From the NCBI RefSeq assembly GCF_004362665.1, contig NZ_SNXR01000018.1, forward strand, positions 1 to 64,000: a stretch of 64,000 nucleotides of DNA. Direction: 5' to 3'. The DNA is from Flavobacterium dankookense (lineage in GTDB: Bacteria > Bacteroidota > Bacteroidia > Flavobacteriales > Flavobacteriaceae). Both the position numbers and the translations under genes were made by a program. Positions 35,346-46,635 of the stretch are shown piece by piece. How positions within the stretch are numbered: the stretch's first letter is position 1; each line of letters begins with the position of its first letter. A model generated the notes under the pieces. It had not been told where the DNA came from. It made no database searches and saw only the letters and a list, made by a program, of their open reading frames with translations.

Positions 35346-36233
35346 TTATAACTTAATTGATGCCCATTTACTGGAATTGATTGGAGAAATTTTATTTAAC
35401 TTATCAACAACTTCTGATATTGAAACAATTGGTCCACCTGACAAGATTGAAACAATTTCGTCTGATTTAGCATCAAAAAAGGTTCTTGTCAGAAAGGCAT
35501 TTGGTCTAACTGAATAAATTTCTGCTATTTTATCTATAGATTGGAAAATTTTATTTTTTCCTCCTTTTAAGTCAGTTGCCATAGTGTCAAGTCCTTCTCT
35601 GTGATATAAATAAAGTGTTTCTCTGTAAGCATCGAATGTTCCTGATAAAATATCTGTAACAAGAAAAAATCTGTTTTGATTTCCATCTGCTTGACTCCAA
35701 CCTTTGTAACCACCTTGTTGAGCAACAGATAGAATTTGTTGAGCAACTTCAAACCAACTTGTACCTGATTTGAGAGCAAAAGTATCCGCATCAAAACCTA
35801 AAATCATGTAGCTATAAAAGGATAAAACCGAAACTAAATTTGAATCAAAAGTTGCTGGATTGAACAACAAGTTCTCAAATTCAGTATATTTAAAATTAAA
35901 GTCATTATCATTGAAATTAAAGACTGGTGAAGCATAGGTTGACTTGAAAACTGGTCTAGTAGATTGCACTTGAATTGAAGCTGAAAAATTAGTTTCAGAA
36001 TAACTATTGATAATAATTACCATCGAACAGTTGATTTTTTCGTGTTGCTTCAATGTCTCGCCTGTCCAATCTGTTTTGTTTACAAATTCAGTAATTGCTA
36101 TTTCAAGATTTCTAAATAATTGAGCATTAGTTGTTGCGACTTTATCAGAATTTATCTGAACAGTACAATTTAGTTGTTGTGCATTACTAATACCAACAAC
36201 GAAAAGAAGTAAAAAACTAACTATTTTTTTCAT
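35346..36233 (-). CDS. DUF4835 family exported protein
   Basis: A 295-residue protein with a signal peptide ending SNAQ (about residue 18). It matches the DUF4835 family: LNCTVQINSDKVATTNAQLF, FVNKTDWTG, VFNFNDNDFNFKYTEF, LVSVLSFYSYMILGFDADTF and GWSQADGNQNRF. The family is found in Bacteroidota next to coaBC, and its members are predicted periplasmic or outer-membrane-associated proteins of unknown function. The start overlaps coaBC by 17 bp, implying cotranscription and perhaps coupling. Confidence 0.88.
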   Translation of the reverse strand: MKKIVSFLLLFVVGISNAQQLNCTVQINSDKVATTNAQLFRNLEIAITEFVNKTDWTGETLKQHEKINCSMVIIINSYSETNFSASIQVQSTRPVFKSTYASPVFNFNDNDFNFKYTEFENLLFNPATFDSNLVSVLSFYSYMILGFDADTFALKSGTSWFEVAQQILSVAQQGGYKGWSQADGNQNRFFLVTDILSGTFDAYRETLYLYHREGLDTMATDLKGGKNKIFQSIDKIAEIYSVRPNAFLTRTFFDAKSDEIVSILSGGPIVSISEVVDKLNKISPINSSKWASIKL

Positions 36234-37464
36234 AATGTAAAATTACTTTATTCAGAATATCATTGGCTACAGCTTCTTTAGATTTTAGGTCTTGTGGCTC
36301 AACTACAAAGTTTTTATCTATAAAAGTCACTTTATTAGTTGGTTTGCCAAAACCTGCTCCTTCATCTTGTAGCGAATTTAAAACTATCAAATCTAAGTTT
36401 TTTTTCTGAATTTTCAGCATAGCATTTTCAATTTCATTTTCAGTTTCTAAAGCAAAGCCAATCAAAAATTGTGATTTCTTTATTTTTCCCAACGATGCTA
36501 GTATATCTTTAGTTTTTTCAAGCTCAATTGTAAACTCAGTATCTGACTTTTTTATCTTTTGTTCTGCAACATTTTTAGGTTTATAATCAGCAACAGCAGC
36601 TGCGCAAATAGCAACATCAATTGTTTCAAAATAATTATGACAGGCATCATACATCTCTTGAGCTGACGTTACTCTAATTAAAGTAACGTTAGAATCGTCA
36701 ATATGTAAATGTGTTGGTCCAGAAATTAAAATTACTTGAGCGCCATGTTTTGCTGCACTTTTAGCAATATCAAAACCCATTCTTCCAGAGGAATGATTGC
36801 CTATAAATCGAACAGGATCAATTGCTTCGTATGTTGGACCAGCAGTAATGAGTATTTTTTTTCCTTTTAAAGGTAATTTGCTTTCTAAATCATTTTCTAA
36901 AAACAAGATAATATTTTCTGGTTCTGCCATTCTTCCTTCTCCAGACAAACCACTTGCTAGTTCACCAGATTCAGCTGGAATTATAGTATTCCCAAATTGT
37001 TTTAACGTTTCAAAACTAGAAATCGTTGAAGGATGTTTGTACATGTCCAAATCCATTGCAGGTGCAAAATAGATAGGGCATTTTGCAGATAAATAGGTTG
37101 CAATTAATAAGTTATCGCAATTTCCATTTGCCATTTTGGATAATGTATTGGCAGTTGCAGGAGCAATAACCATCAAATCTGCCCAAAGTCCTAATTCAAC
37201 ATGATTATTCCATTGCGTATTTTGCTTCGCCCGTTCGCCATTATGGCTCGGGTCATCATCTTCATTATAAAAAGTGGAATAGACAGGATTTTTTGAAAGT
37301 GTAGATAAAGTAAGCGGTGTTACAAAATCCTTAGAAGCAGGTGTCATTATCACTTGGACATGTGCACCTGCTTTTATAAATAATCTAACTAATGTTGCGG
37401 TTTTATATGCGGCAATTCCACCAGAAACTCCTAGTACTATTTTTTTTCCGCTTAAAACTGACAT
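36217..37464 (-). CDS. coaBC: Bifunctional phosphopantothenoylcysteine decarboxylase / phosphopantothenate--cysteine ligase
   Basis: Carries out two steps of coenzyme A synthesis. The N-terminal flavin-dependent CoaC domain (1-180) has LGVSGGIAAYKTATLVR, the active-site histidine region and MDLDMYKHPST. The C-terminal CoaB domain (185-415) has KILITAGPTYEAIDPVRFI, then GNHSSGRMGFDIAKSA, and an IALETENE-like motif (GFALETENE). The 415 residues match the fused form. It is 6 bp downstream of rpoZ, and the same chromosome segment also encodes coaE. Confidence 0.96.
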   Translation of the reverse strand: MSVLSGKKIVLGVSGGIAAYKTATLVRLFIKAGAHVQVIMTPASKDFVTPLTLSTLSKNPVYSTFYNEDDDPSHNGERAKQNTQWNNHVELGLWADLMVIAPATANTLSKMANGNCDNLLIATYLSAKCPIYFAPAMDLDMYKHPSTISSFETLKQFGNTIIPAESGELASGLSGEGRMAEPENIILFLENDLESKLPLKGKKILITAGPTYEAIDPVRFIGNHSSGRMGFDIAKSAAKHGAQVILISGPTHLHIDDSNVTLIRVTSAQEMYDACHNYFETIDVAICAAAVADYKPKNVAEQKIKKSDTEFTIELEKTKDILASLGKIKKSQFLIGFALETENEIENAMLKIQKKNLDLIVLNSLQDEGAGFGKPTNKVTFIDKNFVVEPQDLKSKEAVANDILNKVILHYEKNS

Positions 37465-37470
37465 CGATAA

Positions 37471-37791
37471 TTAGTCTTGAGTTGTATCTCTATAGTAAAT
37501 TTTGTCATCAAGCCATTCTTGAACAGCTAAAGCGTGTGGCTTTGGTAATTTTTCATAAAATTTTGAAACTTCTATTTGCTCTTTGTTTTCAAAAATTTCT
37601 TCTAAACTATCATTATAAGTAGCAAATTCCTCTAGTTTCTCAATCAATTCTTTTTTAATTTCAGAATTAATTTGATTAGCTCTTTTTGCCATGATAGTGA
37701 TTGCTTCATAGACATTTCCAGTACGTTCTTCTATTTGACTTTTGTTGTAAGTGATAGTGTTTACTGGTGCATTCGTCTTTTTTAAATCCAT
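37471..37791 (-). CDS. rpoZ: DNA-directed RNA polymerase subunit omega (Bacteroidota type)
   Basis: A 106-residue protein with the omega helix signature NVYEAITIMAKRANQINSEIK, which resembles the E. coli omega region that contacts beta'. A longer acidic tail follows (YEKLPKPHALAVQEWLDDKI). It lies between bamD (8 bp) and coaBC (6 bp), an order conserved in this phylum. Confidence 0.88.
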   Translation of the reverse strand: MDLKKTNAPVNTITYNKSQIEERTGNVYEAITIMAKRANQINSEIKKELIEKLEEFATYNDSLEEIFENKEQIEVSKFYEKLPKPHALAVQEWLDDKIYYRDTTQD

Positions 37792-37799
37792 CTCTTTGT

Positions 37800-38594
37800 T
37801 TATTTAGAAAATTGTTTTAAATCGTTTTCAATTCTTGCTAACATTTCGTCAGCTGTTTTTTTATATTCTGTATCTGCTTTAAATTTTGTCAAATTTGAAT
37901 AAGCTACTTTAGCATTTTCTAAACGTTCTTGCATCTTAGATGGTACGCTATTGATAGCTAAATTGTATGCTGAATCTAATTTATAATACAAAGCTTTTTC
38001 TTTGAAAGGAGTTCCTGGATAATTAATTACAAAATTATCCAAAGCAACAATAGCTGATTTGTGATCAGAAATTGTGTTGTATTGTTTCGCAATTTCAAAT
38101 GCTTTCTTTTCAAGTTTTTCTCTCAATTCCTTGACTAATAAATTAGCTTCTGCCAAGTTTGGAGATTCAGGATACTCATCAATGTAACTCTGCAACTTAT
38201 CTATTGCTTTGAAGGTATCAACTTGATCTAAACTATAAACAGGAGATAATTTCGAGAAACATTTTGCTCCGAGAAATGCGCATTCTTCAATTTTTTGACT
38301 TTTTGGATAACTAGCTGCAAAACTTTCAAATTGATAACCCGCTAAATAATATTGTTTTGTTTTGTATAATGATTGTGAATACATATAAAACATCTTTTCT
38401 GCTGAAGGTTTTCCTTTGTAAGCTGGCGCAATTTGTTCAAAAAGACGAATGGCTTTACCATATTTTCCAGCTTCATACATTTTTGTTGCTACATCGAATT
38501 TAACCGAAACGTCCTCAGATTTCATTGCTTTTTGATATTCGTTACATGACGAAAAAAAGACAACTAAGGCAATAATTACAAAAAATTTCTTCAT
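37800..38594 (-). CDS. bamD: Outer membrane protein assembly factor BamD
   Basis: A 264-residue lipoprotein of the BAM complex that inserts outer-membrane barrels. The signal ends in a lipobox (VFFSSC, Cys about 17). Five TPR-like helical pairs follow, including YEAGKYGKAIRLFEQIAPAYKG and YYLAGYQFESFAASYPKS. It is the first gene of the bamD-rpoZ-coaBC-DUF4835-recN-fabV run, 108 bp after dapA. Confidence 0.93.
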   Translation of the reverse strand: MKKFFVIIALVVFFSSCNEYQKAMKSEDVSVKFDVATKMYEAGKYGKAIRLFEQIAPAYKGKPSAEKMFYMYSQSLYKTKQYYLAGYQFESFAASYPKSQKIEECAFLGAKCFSKLSPVYSLDQVDTFKAIDKLQSYIDEYPESPNLAEANLLVKELREKLEKKAFEIAKQYNTISDHKSAIVALDNFVINYPGTPFKEKALYYKLDSAYNLAINSVPSKMQERLENAKVAYSNLTKFKADTEYKKTADEMLARIENDLKQFSK

Positions 38595-38702
38595 TTAATT
38601 TAATATTTCAGCCTATTTTAAAGACATTTTGAACTTTAAAAAGCAACTGCAAATTTAGTCATTAATTATGGAATACAAAATATTTTTTTTAGCTACTTGC
38701 TA

Positions 38703-39587
38703 CTACATTTTTGTAATTGTTGTAACAAATGATTTTATGCGTCCTGAAAGCTCATCGTCAACAGGAATTAGTGGCAATCGGACTGTATTTTCAGAAAGTC
38801 CTAATGTTTTAAAAATCTCCTTTATTCCTGCTGGATTTCCTTGTTCGAATATCATATTTATTGAGTCAGCTAATAAATAATGTAATTTATATGCTTCCTC
38901 AACTTTTTTATTTAATCCAAGATGAACCATTTCTGAAAATTCTTTTGGAAAACCTTCCGCAATAACCGAAATCACACCTGAACCACCAGCTAAAACCATC
39001 GGTAAAGTAATCATATCATCACCAGAAATAACCAAGAAATCGGCTGGTTTATCTTTAATCAAAGTCATCGCTTGAACAATATCTCCAGCAGCTTCTTTGA
39101 TAGCTACAATATTTTTAAAATCGTTAGCTAATCGCAAAACTGTTTTTGGCAACATATTACTAGATGTTCTTCCGGGAACATTGTATAAAATTATTGGCAG
39201 AGGCGAAACTTCTGCAATTGCTTTAAAATGCTGATAAATTCCTTCTTGAGTTGGTTTGTTGTAATATGGTGAAACAGAAAGAATTGCTACGAAATCAGAA
39301 AGATTTTTCGATTTCAATTCGTCAATCACATGTTGTGTGTTATTTCCGCCAACACCAAGCACTAATGGCAATCTACCGTTATTTGCTTCAACAATTGTTT
39401 TAATTACTAATTCCTTTTCAGCTTCATTGAGTGTTGCACTTTCTGCAGTTGTTCCGAGAATTACAAGATAGTCAATTCCATTATCAATTTGAAAATTCAC
39501 AATTCGTTTTAATGCTTCAACATCAACAGAAAAGTCTTTTTTAAAAGGTGTTACCAGCGCAACGCCAGTACCAATTAGTGATTGCAT
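38703..39587 (-). CDS. dapA: 4-hydroxy-tetrahydrodipicolinate synthase
   Basis: Condenses pyruvate with aspartate semialdehyde in lysine/diaminopimelate synthesis. The 294 residues match the family. Visible are [17 protein letters not shown], the GTTAES turn, the catalytic Tyr near 134 in [14 protein letters not shown] and the Schiff-base Lys near 162 in [33 protein letters not shown] closes the barrel. The 172-residue gene upstream ends one base before it. Confidence 0.96.
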   Translation of the reverse strand: MQSLIGTGVALVTPFKKDFSVDVEALKRIVNFQIDNGIDYLVILGTTAESATLNEAEKELVIKTIVEANNGRLPLVLGVGGNNTQHVIDELKSKNLSDFVAILSVSPYYNKPTQEGIYQHFKAIAEVSPLPIILYNVPGRTSSNMLPKTVLRLANDFKNIVAIKEAAGDIVQAMTLIKDKPADFLVISGDDMITLPMVLAGGSGVISVIAEGFPKEFSEMVHLGLNKKVEEAYKLHYLLADSINMIFEQGNPAGIKEIFKTLGLSENTVRLPLIPVDDELSGRIKSFVTTITKM

Positions 39588-39588
39588 A

Positions 39589-40107
39589 TTATATTTTATT
39601 AAGTATTTTTAAATATTTGAAAAGTTCTTCTATAAAAACTTTATAATTTTCAGCGTTGGTATTAATCATAAAGTGGTTAATTCTCTTATCAATAGTACTA
39701 AAACCAACTTTAAAACTAGCTTTTGATAGATGAGATGCTAAAATTAATGCTGCTTTTTCAGTATCATAATAATTCAGTAATAAATCAAATGGTTCGTTCA
39801 TAAATTCTTGAACTCCTTTTTGCTCAATACTTCCACTCCAACTTAAATCTTTATAACTAAATGCAGGATAATCAAAGGTTTCATTTTTTTTAATTACATT
39901 TTTGAAAACCAAGACTTTAATATCACTTTCAAAAATTCCATTTTGAATTAATTCATTCACTAAATCTTGTTTTTCATAAAAATAACTTTCGTCGAAAATT
40001 ATCCCAACCGTTTTTATCTTATCATCAGAGGCAGAAAGTTTTACATTTGATAAACTATTGGTAATAATTTTTTTTGTTAGTAGTTCCTTGATTTGATTTA
40101 AAAACAT
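39589..40107 (-). CDS. Conserved Flavobacteriaceae protein (DUF6913-like)
   Basis: A 172-residue cytoplasmic protein without signal peptide or membrane segment. Segments such as [22 protein letters not shown] and [21 protein letters not shown] suggest an alpha/beta fold. I believe it belongs to DUF6913, which is usually found next to dapA in this family, but the assignment is from memory. Tight spacing with dapA (1 bp) points to cotranscription. The function is unknown. Confidence 0.7.
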   Translation of the reverse strand: MFLNQIKELLTKKIITNSLSNVKLSASDDKIKTVGIIFDESYFYEKQDLVNELIQNGIFESDIKVLVFKNVIKKNETFDYPAFSYKDLSWSGSIEQKGVQEFMNEPFDLLLNYYDTEKAALILASHLSKASFKVGFSTIDKRINHFMINTNAENYKVFIEELFKYLKILNKI

Positions 40108-40155
40108 TGTACTTTTACTTGATTTACAAATTTACTAAAATTAGTAGTATTTACG

Positions 40156-40932
40156 ATGGTAAAACTAAAAAACTATAACGTTGTATTAAAACAATTTGTT
40201 TTAATATTAACATTTGCTTTGCTTCTTTCTTGTGGTGAAAAAAAGTATTTCGTCACAAAAATTGAAGGCAAAAAAATAAGTATTGAAAATTCAGTAACAG
40301 AAAGCACTGAAATTGAAAACTTTGTAAAACCCTATCGCGAAAGTATAGACAAAGACTTAAGTCAGGTTTTATCATTTGCTCCAGAAACTTTAGATAAAAC
40401 GGGTACTTGGCAAACACCAATTGGAAATTTTTTATCCGATATTACCCTTGAAAAAACACAACCTATTTTCGAGAAAAGAGAAAATAAGTCAATCGATATT
40501 TGTTTACTAAATCACGGTGGAATTCGCTCCATAATTCCTAGTGGAAATGTAACTTCAAGAACAGCTTATGAGATTATGCCATTTGAAAACACTACAATAG
40601 TTGTTGGACTTAAAGCGGAACAAATTGAAGAAATTGTCTCCTATATTATTTCGGAAAAAAAACCACATCCTTTGTCGGGAATGAGTTTTACTATTGACAA
40701 AAATAACAACCCAACATCGATTTTGGTTAATAACAAACCGCTTGAAAAAAATAAAATCTACTATGTAGTCACTTCGGATTATCTTGTCAATGGCGGCGAC
40801 AACATGACTTTTTTTCAAAAAGGAGTTGAAAAATACAATCTAGATTATAAGTTACGAAATGTTTTGATTGATTATTTCAAAACAAACAAAGAAATAAAAG
40901 CCAACACTAACATTAGAATCAACAAAGAGTAA
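40156..40932 (+). CDS. 5'-nucleotidase C-terminal domain lipoprotein
   Basis: A 258-residue protein with a lipobox (LLLSC, Cys about 25). It consists of the C-terminal, substrate-binding domain of UshA-type 5'-nucleotidases. TPIGNFLSDITLEKTQ, LLNHGGIRSIIPSGNVTSRTAYEIMPFENT and VNGGDNMTFFQKG match that domain. The metallophosphoesterase half is missing and is supplied by the next gene, four bases downstream. In most bacteria both halves are one polypeptide. Confidence 0.9.
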   Translation: MVKLKNYNVVLKQFVLILTFALLLSCGEKKYFVTKIEGKKISIENSVTESTEIENFVKPYRESIDKDLSQVLSFAPETLDKTGTWQTPIGNFLSDITLEKTQPIFEKRENKSIDICLLNHGGIRSIIPSGNVTSRTAYEIMPFENTTIVVGLKAEQIEEIVSYIISEKKPHPLSGMSFTIDKNNNPTSILVNNKPLEKNKIYYVVTSDYLVNGGDNMTFFQKGVEKYNLDYKLRNVLIDYFKTNKEIKANTNIRINKE

Positions 40933-40936
40933 TACA

Positions 40937-41851
40937 ATGAAAAGAAGAGAATTTATAGAAAAAACAGCTTTAAGCTCAGCTCTAATTGGTCTTGGTGGCA
41001 TTTCATTACCAAGTTTTACTACTTTAGAAAAAAAGCAAATTACTATACTTCACACTAACGATGTTCACAGTTATATCGATCCTTTTCCAACTAATCATCC
41101 AAAAAATCCAAATTTAGGTGGTGTTGCACGTAGAGCAGCAATTATTGAAAACATTCGAAAAGAAAATCAAAATGTTTTATTGCTTGATGCTGGAGATATT
41201 TTTCAAGGAACACCTTATTTCAATTATTATGGTGGCGAATTGGAATTTAAGCTAATGAGCATGATGAAATATGATATTGCTACCATTGGAAACCATGATT
41301 TTGATAATGGTATTGATGGTCTTTTTGCTCAATTACCAAATGCTAGTTTTGAATTTGTAAATGCTAATTATGATTTTAAAAACACTATTTTAAATGGTAT
41401 AATTAAACCTTACAAAATAATCAATAAAGGTGGAATTAAAGTTGGTGTTTTTGGTCTTGGTATACAACTTGAAGGTTTAGTTGATAAAAATAATTACAAA
41501 GAAACAATTTATAACAATCCTCTCGAAATTGCACAAGATTTGTCAAGGATTTTAAAAGAAGAAAAAAAGTGCGATTTAATAATTTGTCTTTCGCATTTGG
41601 GTTATCAATATAAAAATGATGAGCAAAAAATTAGCGATTTAAAATTAGCTTCGCTCACTAAAAATATTGACTTAATAATTGGCGGACATACTCATACTTT
41701 TTTAGACAAACCCACCGTTGTGAAAAATAGTGAAGGAAAAGATGTTATCGTTAATCAGGTTGGTTGTTATGGATTAAATCTAGGTAAAATTGATTTCTTT
41801 TTTGACAATGACAAATCAAAAATTGCAGAAGGAAAATCAATTGTCATTTAA
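40937..41851 (+). CDS. Metallophosphoesterase (5'-nucleotidase N-terminal domain), Tat-type signal
   Basis: A 304-residue calcineurin-like phosphoesterase, the catalytic half of an UshA-like nucleotidase. Metal-binding motifs are all present: TNDVHSYIDP, DAGDIFQGTPYF, IGNHDFDNGIDGL, CLSHLGYQ and GGHTHTFLDKP. The N-terminus MKRREFIEKTALSSALIGLGG has a twin-arginine-like signal. It forms an operon with the C-terminal-domain lipoprotein. Its 3' end overlaps the converging YhhN-like gene by 15 bp. Confidence 0.92.
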   Translation: MKRREFIEKTALSSALIGLGGISLPSFTTLEKKQITILHTNDVHSYIDPFPTNHPKNPNLGGVARRAAIIENIRKENQNVLLLDAGDIFQGTPYFNYYGGELEFKLMSMMKYDIATIGNHDFDNGIDGLFAQLPNASFEFVNANYDFKNTILNGIIKPYKIINKGGIKVGVFGLGIQLEGLVDKNNYKETIYNNPLEIAQDLSRILKEEKKCDLIICLSHLGYQYKNDEQKISDLKLASLTKNIDLIIGGHTHTFLDKPTVVKNSEGKDVIVNQVGCYGLNLGKIDFFFDNDKSKIAEGKSIVI

Positions 41852-42541
41852 TTTTTCTGCTTCAATAACATACTTGTAAAAAGAAAAAAATGCCAAAGCG
41901 TTTAATGTCATCGCTAACGGTCGTAACACTTCTTGGTACTCATTCTTGAGATAATATTTTTCGATAAATATCACAAACTGCAACATTACAAAAAGTAATG
42001 CGCTAATCAATAAAATTGAATTTTGTTTGTTGTCATTCATTACATAACTTGAAAGTGAAATTCCTGCAAAAAGAGAAATGAGCAAATTTTGAAGAATTAA
42101 TAATGCAAAATTATTGTCTGGAATAAAAGGTGTTTCAAAAAAAAGATAGAAAAAAACAATTAAAAAAGGTGCTGTTGCAATAACAATTGGCACAGTGTCT
42201 TTAATTTTATTAAGTTTAAAAATTAGATAAACTATTAATATCCTGTGAATTGTAAAGACTATTAGAGCATAAAAAAGACATACTGTAGTATCGGGAATAA
42301 ACAACAAATTAGTCAATAAAGACAATGACATTATAATAACAAAAAGCAAATCTCTTTTCTTACTTTCAATTACATAGAGTAAAATTAAAGCCAATGGAAT
42401 TAAAGGTTTGAATACTAAAATTAAAGGTTTGTAGATGTAAAACTCGCTTATTACTTCGATTAATGCTAATCCAAAAAAAAGAAAAGTTACAATTCTGACA
42501 ATGCTATTATTTTTTGTAGATTTCATCATATTAAGTAGCAC
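41837..42541 (-). CDS. YhhN-like membrane protein, third paralogue
   Basis: A 234-residue protein with about eight transmembrane helices, homologous to the two genes upstream. The KP motif of YhhN proteins is kept (VFKPLIPLALILL). The two acidic positions are not: the GD site reads SLLTNLLFI and the second site LISALLFVMLQF. The family includes lysoplasmalogenases. Loss of both acidic residues suggests it does not have that activity, an inference. It overlaps the upstream gene by 11 bp. Confidence 0.65.
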   Translation of the reverse strand: MLLNMMKSTKNNSIVRIVTFLFFGLALIEVISEFYIYKPLILVFKPLIPLALILLYVIESKKRDLLFVIIMSLSLLTNLLFIPDTTVCLFYALIVFTIHRILIVYLIFKLNKIKDTVPIVIATAPFLIVFFYLFFETPFIPDNNFALLILQNLLISLFAGISLSSYVMNDNKQNSILLISALLFVMLQFVIFIEKYYLKNEYQEVLRPLAMTLNALAFFSFYKYVIEAEKLNDN

Positions 42542-43268
42542 TATCTTTTAAATCATTGATTATTTCATACTTGTTGTATCTGTTTTTCTCAGTTAAAAAG
42601 ATAAACTTTGTCAAGAAAAATTGTCCAAAAACAAACATTACCATTGCTAAAGCGTGAAACAAGTTTCCATTTGAATAAAATAATTTTAAAATGAAAACAA
42701 ATTGTGTAATTGCAAATAGCATTGTACTTAAGAACAGATAAAAGTTTGATTTACTTGTAGATAAAATATAATTCCCCAAACTCAAACCACCAAGAATTGT
42801 AACAAAAACACCATGCAAAAGAAATATATAAATATCATTTCCTAACTCTTTAAAGGTGAAAAAGCACACACTAAAATATATAAACACAAATGGTAAACTT
42901 CCGATAACCGAAGGCAGTAAACCTGGTGTTTTTACTTTTTTTACAACAATATAAATAATTAAAAATCTATATATTAAAAAAAATACTGAACCATACAGTA
43001 TCCATTGATAAGTATTTGCAATAAAAAACATATTTGCTATCCAGCTAAAAATCAATGCAATAATGAAGTAAATATTACTAGAGTGAGAACGTTTTAAATA
43101 ATACAAAATTAGCAACGGCATCAAAAGTGGCTTTGTGAACCATATTAACGATTTATCTCCATTAATTTCAGCAATAATTTCAATAAAAGCGACAATAAAA
43201 AAGGCGGTCAACAAAGCATTTGCCAACTTATGTTTTATCATTTTATTAAAATATGTGCTATTACCCAT
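42531..43268 (-). CDS. YhhN-like membrane protein, second paralogue
   Basis: A 245-residue protein of about eight transmembrane helices. The KP motif is retained (WFTKPLLMPLLILYYL). The first acidic site reads IFSWIANMFFI instead of GD, and the second FLSTMLFAITQF instead of ISD. It overlaps both neighbours (8 bp and 11 bp), so the three genes are tightly coupled. The function is unknown; a scaffold or transport role is as likely as an enzyme. Confidence 0.65.
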   Translation of the reverse strand: MGNSTYFNKMIKHKLANALLTAFFIVAFIEIIAEINGDKSLIWFTKPLLMPLLILYYLKRSHSSNIYFIIALIFSWIANMFFIANTYQWILYGSVFFLIYRFLIIYIVVKKVKTPGLLPSVIGSLPFVFIYFSVCFFTFKELGNDIYIFLLHGVFVTILGGLSLGNYILSTSKSNFYLFLSTMLFAITQFVFILKLFYSNGNLFHALAMVMFVFGQFFLTKFIFLTEKNRYNKYEIINDLKDSAT

Positions 43269-43962
43269 TTTTAATATAAATTGAATTTATACTTAAACTA
43301 CTTCTTGTGGTGAAGAACTTAACCATAAAGAAATAGGACAAAAACTGTGTTGCTAAATTAAATATGTCAAACAAAAATGAACTAAAAACAAACTTATCGA
43401 AACAATAAAACAAATCTGAAATTAAAAAACACAATGACATACTAAACAAATTTAATGAATTTATGTTTGGATTCACCAAATAATTAAAAATCGAAATTGT
43501 TGCGATTATGATAAGTAATATTCCATACACTAAAAAAGTTACATGATTTTTTATAATTGCTTCAACAGGTAAATCTAATATTTCATTTAATAAAAGTAAC
43601 AAAAAAAAGGCAACAATTGATGTGTAAAAAATAATTATTTTCTTAAACTTTACAAACCTAAAGTCTTTGATTACAGTATAAAGCAAGAGCACATATCCAA
43701 AAGCAAACGACAATAAAACCCAATCTAATTTACCATTTGGAAACATCAAAATAATCATGTCTCCAATGAAAAAAAATAAAAATACTAACAATAATAAATA
43801 GTTGGTTTTTGAAGTTTTTGTTTGCAAATAATAATATAAAATAGCAGGAATAATAGTTGGTTTCAAAAGCCAATCTACTTTTTCAAAATCAAATATTCGT
43901 GCCAAAATAACAAGAATACTAGCTATAAAAAACAAGTATAAAGAAGGCTTACTGTCTTTCAT
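43261..43962 (-). CDS. YhhN family membrane protein (lysoplasmalogenase-like), first paralogue
   Basis: A 233-residue protein of about eight transmembrane helices with the complete set of YhhN/TMEM86 landmarks: LLKPTIIPAILYYYL, FFFIGDMIILM (Asp about 68) and CFLISDLFYCFDKF (Asp about 184). TMEM86/YhhN proteins hydrolyse the vinyl ether bond of lysoplasmalogen. Whether this organism makes plasmalogens is not known. It is the only one of the three tandem copies that keeps both acidic residues. Confidence 0.75.
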   Translation of the reverse strand: MKDSKPSLYLFFIASILVILARIFDFEKVDWLLKPTIIPAILYYYLQTKTSKTNYLLLLVFLFFFIGDMIILMFPNGKLDWVLLSFAFGYVLLLYTVIKDFRFVKFKKIIIFYTSIVAFFLLLLLNEILDLPVEAIIKNHVTFLVYGILLIIIATISIFNYLVNPNINSLNLFSMSLCFLISDLFYCFDKFVFSSFLFDIFNLATQFLSYFFMVKFFTTRSSLSINSIYIKNG

Positions 43963-44026
43963 TCTCTACAATTGTTTTATTGGTTATCATATTCATTTCT
44001 AAAATATTAGGTTCGAAGATAGCAAA

Positions 44027-46080
<2,054 letters not shown>

Positions 46081-46097
46081 TTTAAAAAGAGTATTTT

Positions 46098-46571
46098 TTA
46101 CGACTGAATTATTCCATTTATTTGTAAATATAACTGTCCATCGCTAAGAATTGCTCCTTGGGAAATCAAGTCAAAAATTGCTGTATTTCGTTCTTGTTCA
46201 TATTCTTTTTTGCCTAAATGTATTTCGACTGTGTCTGTAAATAATTTATCGCTCAACCATTGCAATCCCTCTTTTTGCAAAAAATCAACATCAGAAACTA
46301 ATGATTTTAAAACAATCGATTGGATTAATTTTTCTTGACAATGGAAAAGAAAAATATAATTTTTAGAGAAATGTTCCAGATAATTTGCGTTCTTCAAAAC
46401 GCCTTCCCAAATCAAATCGGAGAAAACATCTAATTCCTGCTCGGCAACTTCGGGTTTATCTGTTTTGATTTTATCCCATTCTGCTTTATCTATTGATTGT
46501 GTTGCTAGGAAATTACTAAATTCCTGGTGCAATGCTTCAAACTGTTCTTTTGTTAGTCTTTTGTATTTCAT
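46098..46571 (-). CDS. Conserved Flavobacteriaceae protein (DUF6495-like)
   Basis: A 157-residue acidic, helical cytoplasmic protein. It begins MKYKRLTKEQFEALHQEFSNFLATQ and contains VFSDLIWEGVLKNANYLEHFSKNYIFLF, with no known catalytic motif. I assign it to DUF6495 with moderate confidence. It is flanked by hairpin terminators on both sides and looks like a single-gene unit. The function is unknown. Confidence 0.7.
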   Translation of the reverse strand: MKYKRLTKEQFEALHQEFSNFLATQSIDKAEWDKIKTDKPEVAEQELDVFSDLIWEGVLKNANYLEHFSKNYIFLFHCQEKLIQSIVLKSLVSDVDFLQKEGLQWLSDKLFTDTVEIHLGKKEYEQERNTAIFDLISQGAILSDGQLYLQINGIIQS

Positions 46572-46586
46572 GCTAATTAATTATAT

Positions 46587-46616
46587 AAAAAAATCCCGAC
46601 TTACATCGGGACTTTT
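46587..46616 (-). terminator. Intrinsic terminator of the rpsF-rpsR-rplI operon
   Basis: On the minus strand TCCCGA (46611-46606) pairs with TCGGGA (46599-46594), followed by seven T. It lies 20 bp after the rplI stop. Confidence 0.8.
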
Positions 46617-46635
46617 AATTTTGTATGTTGAAATA

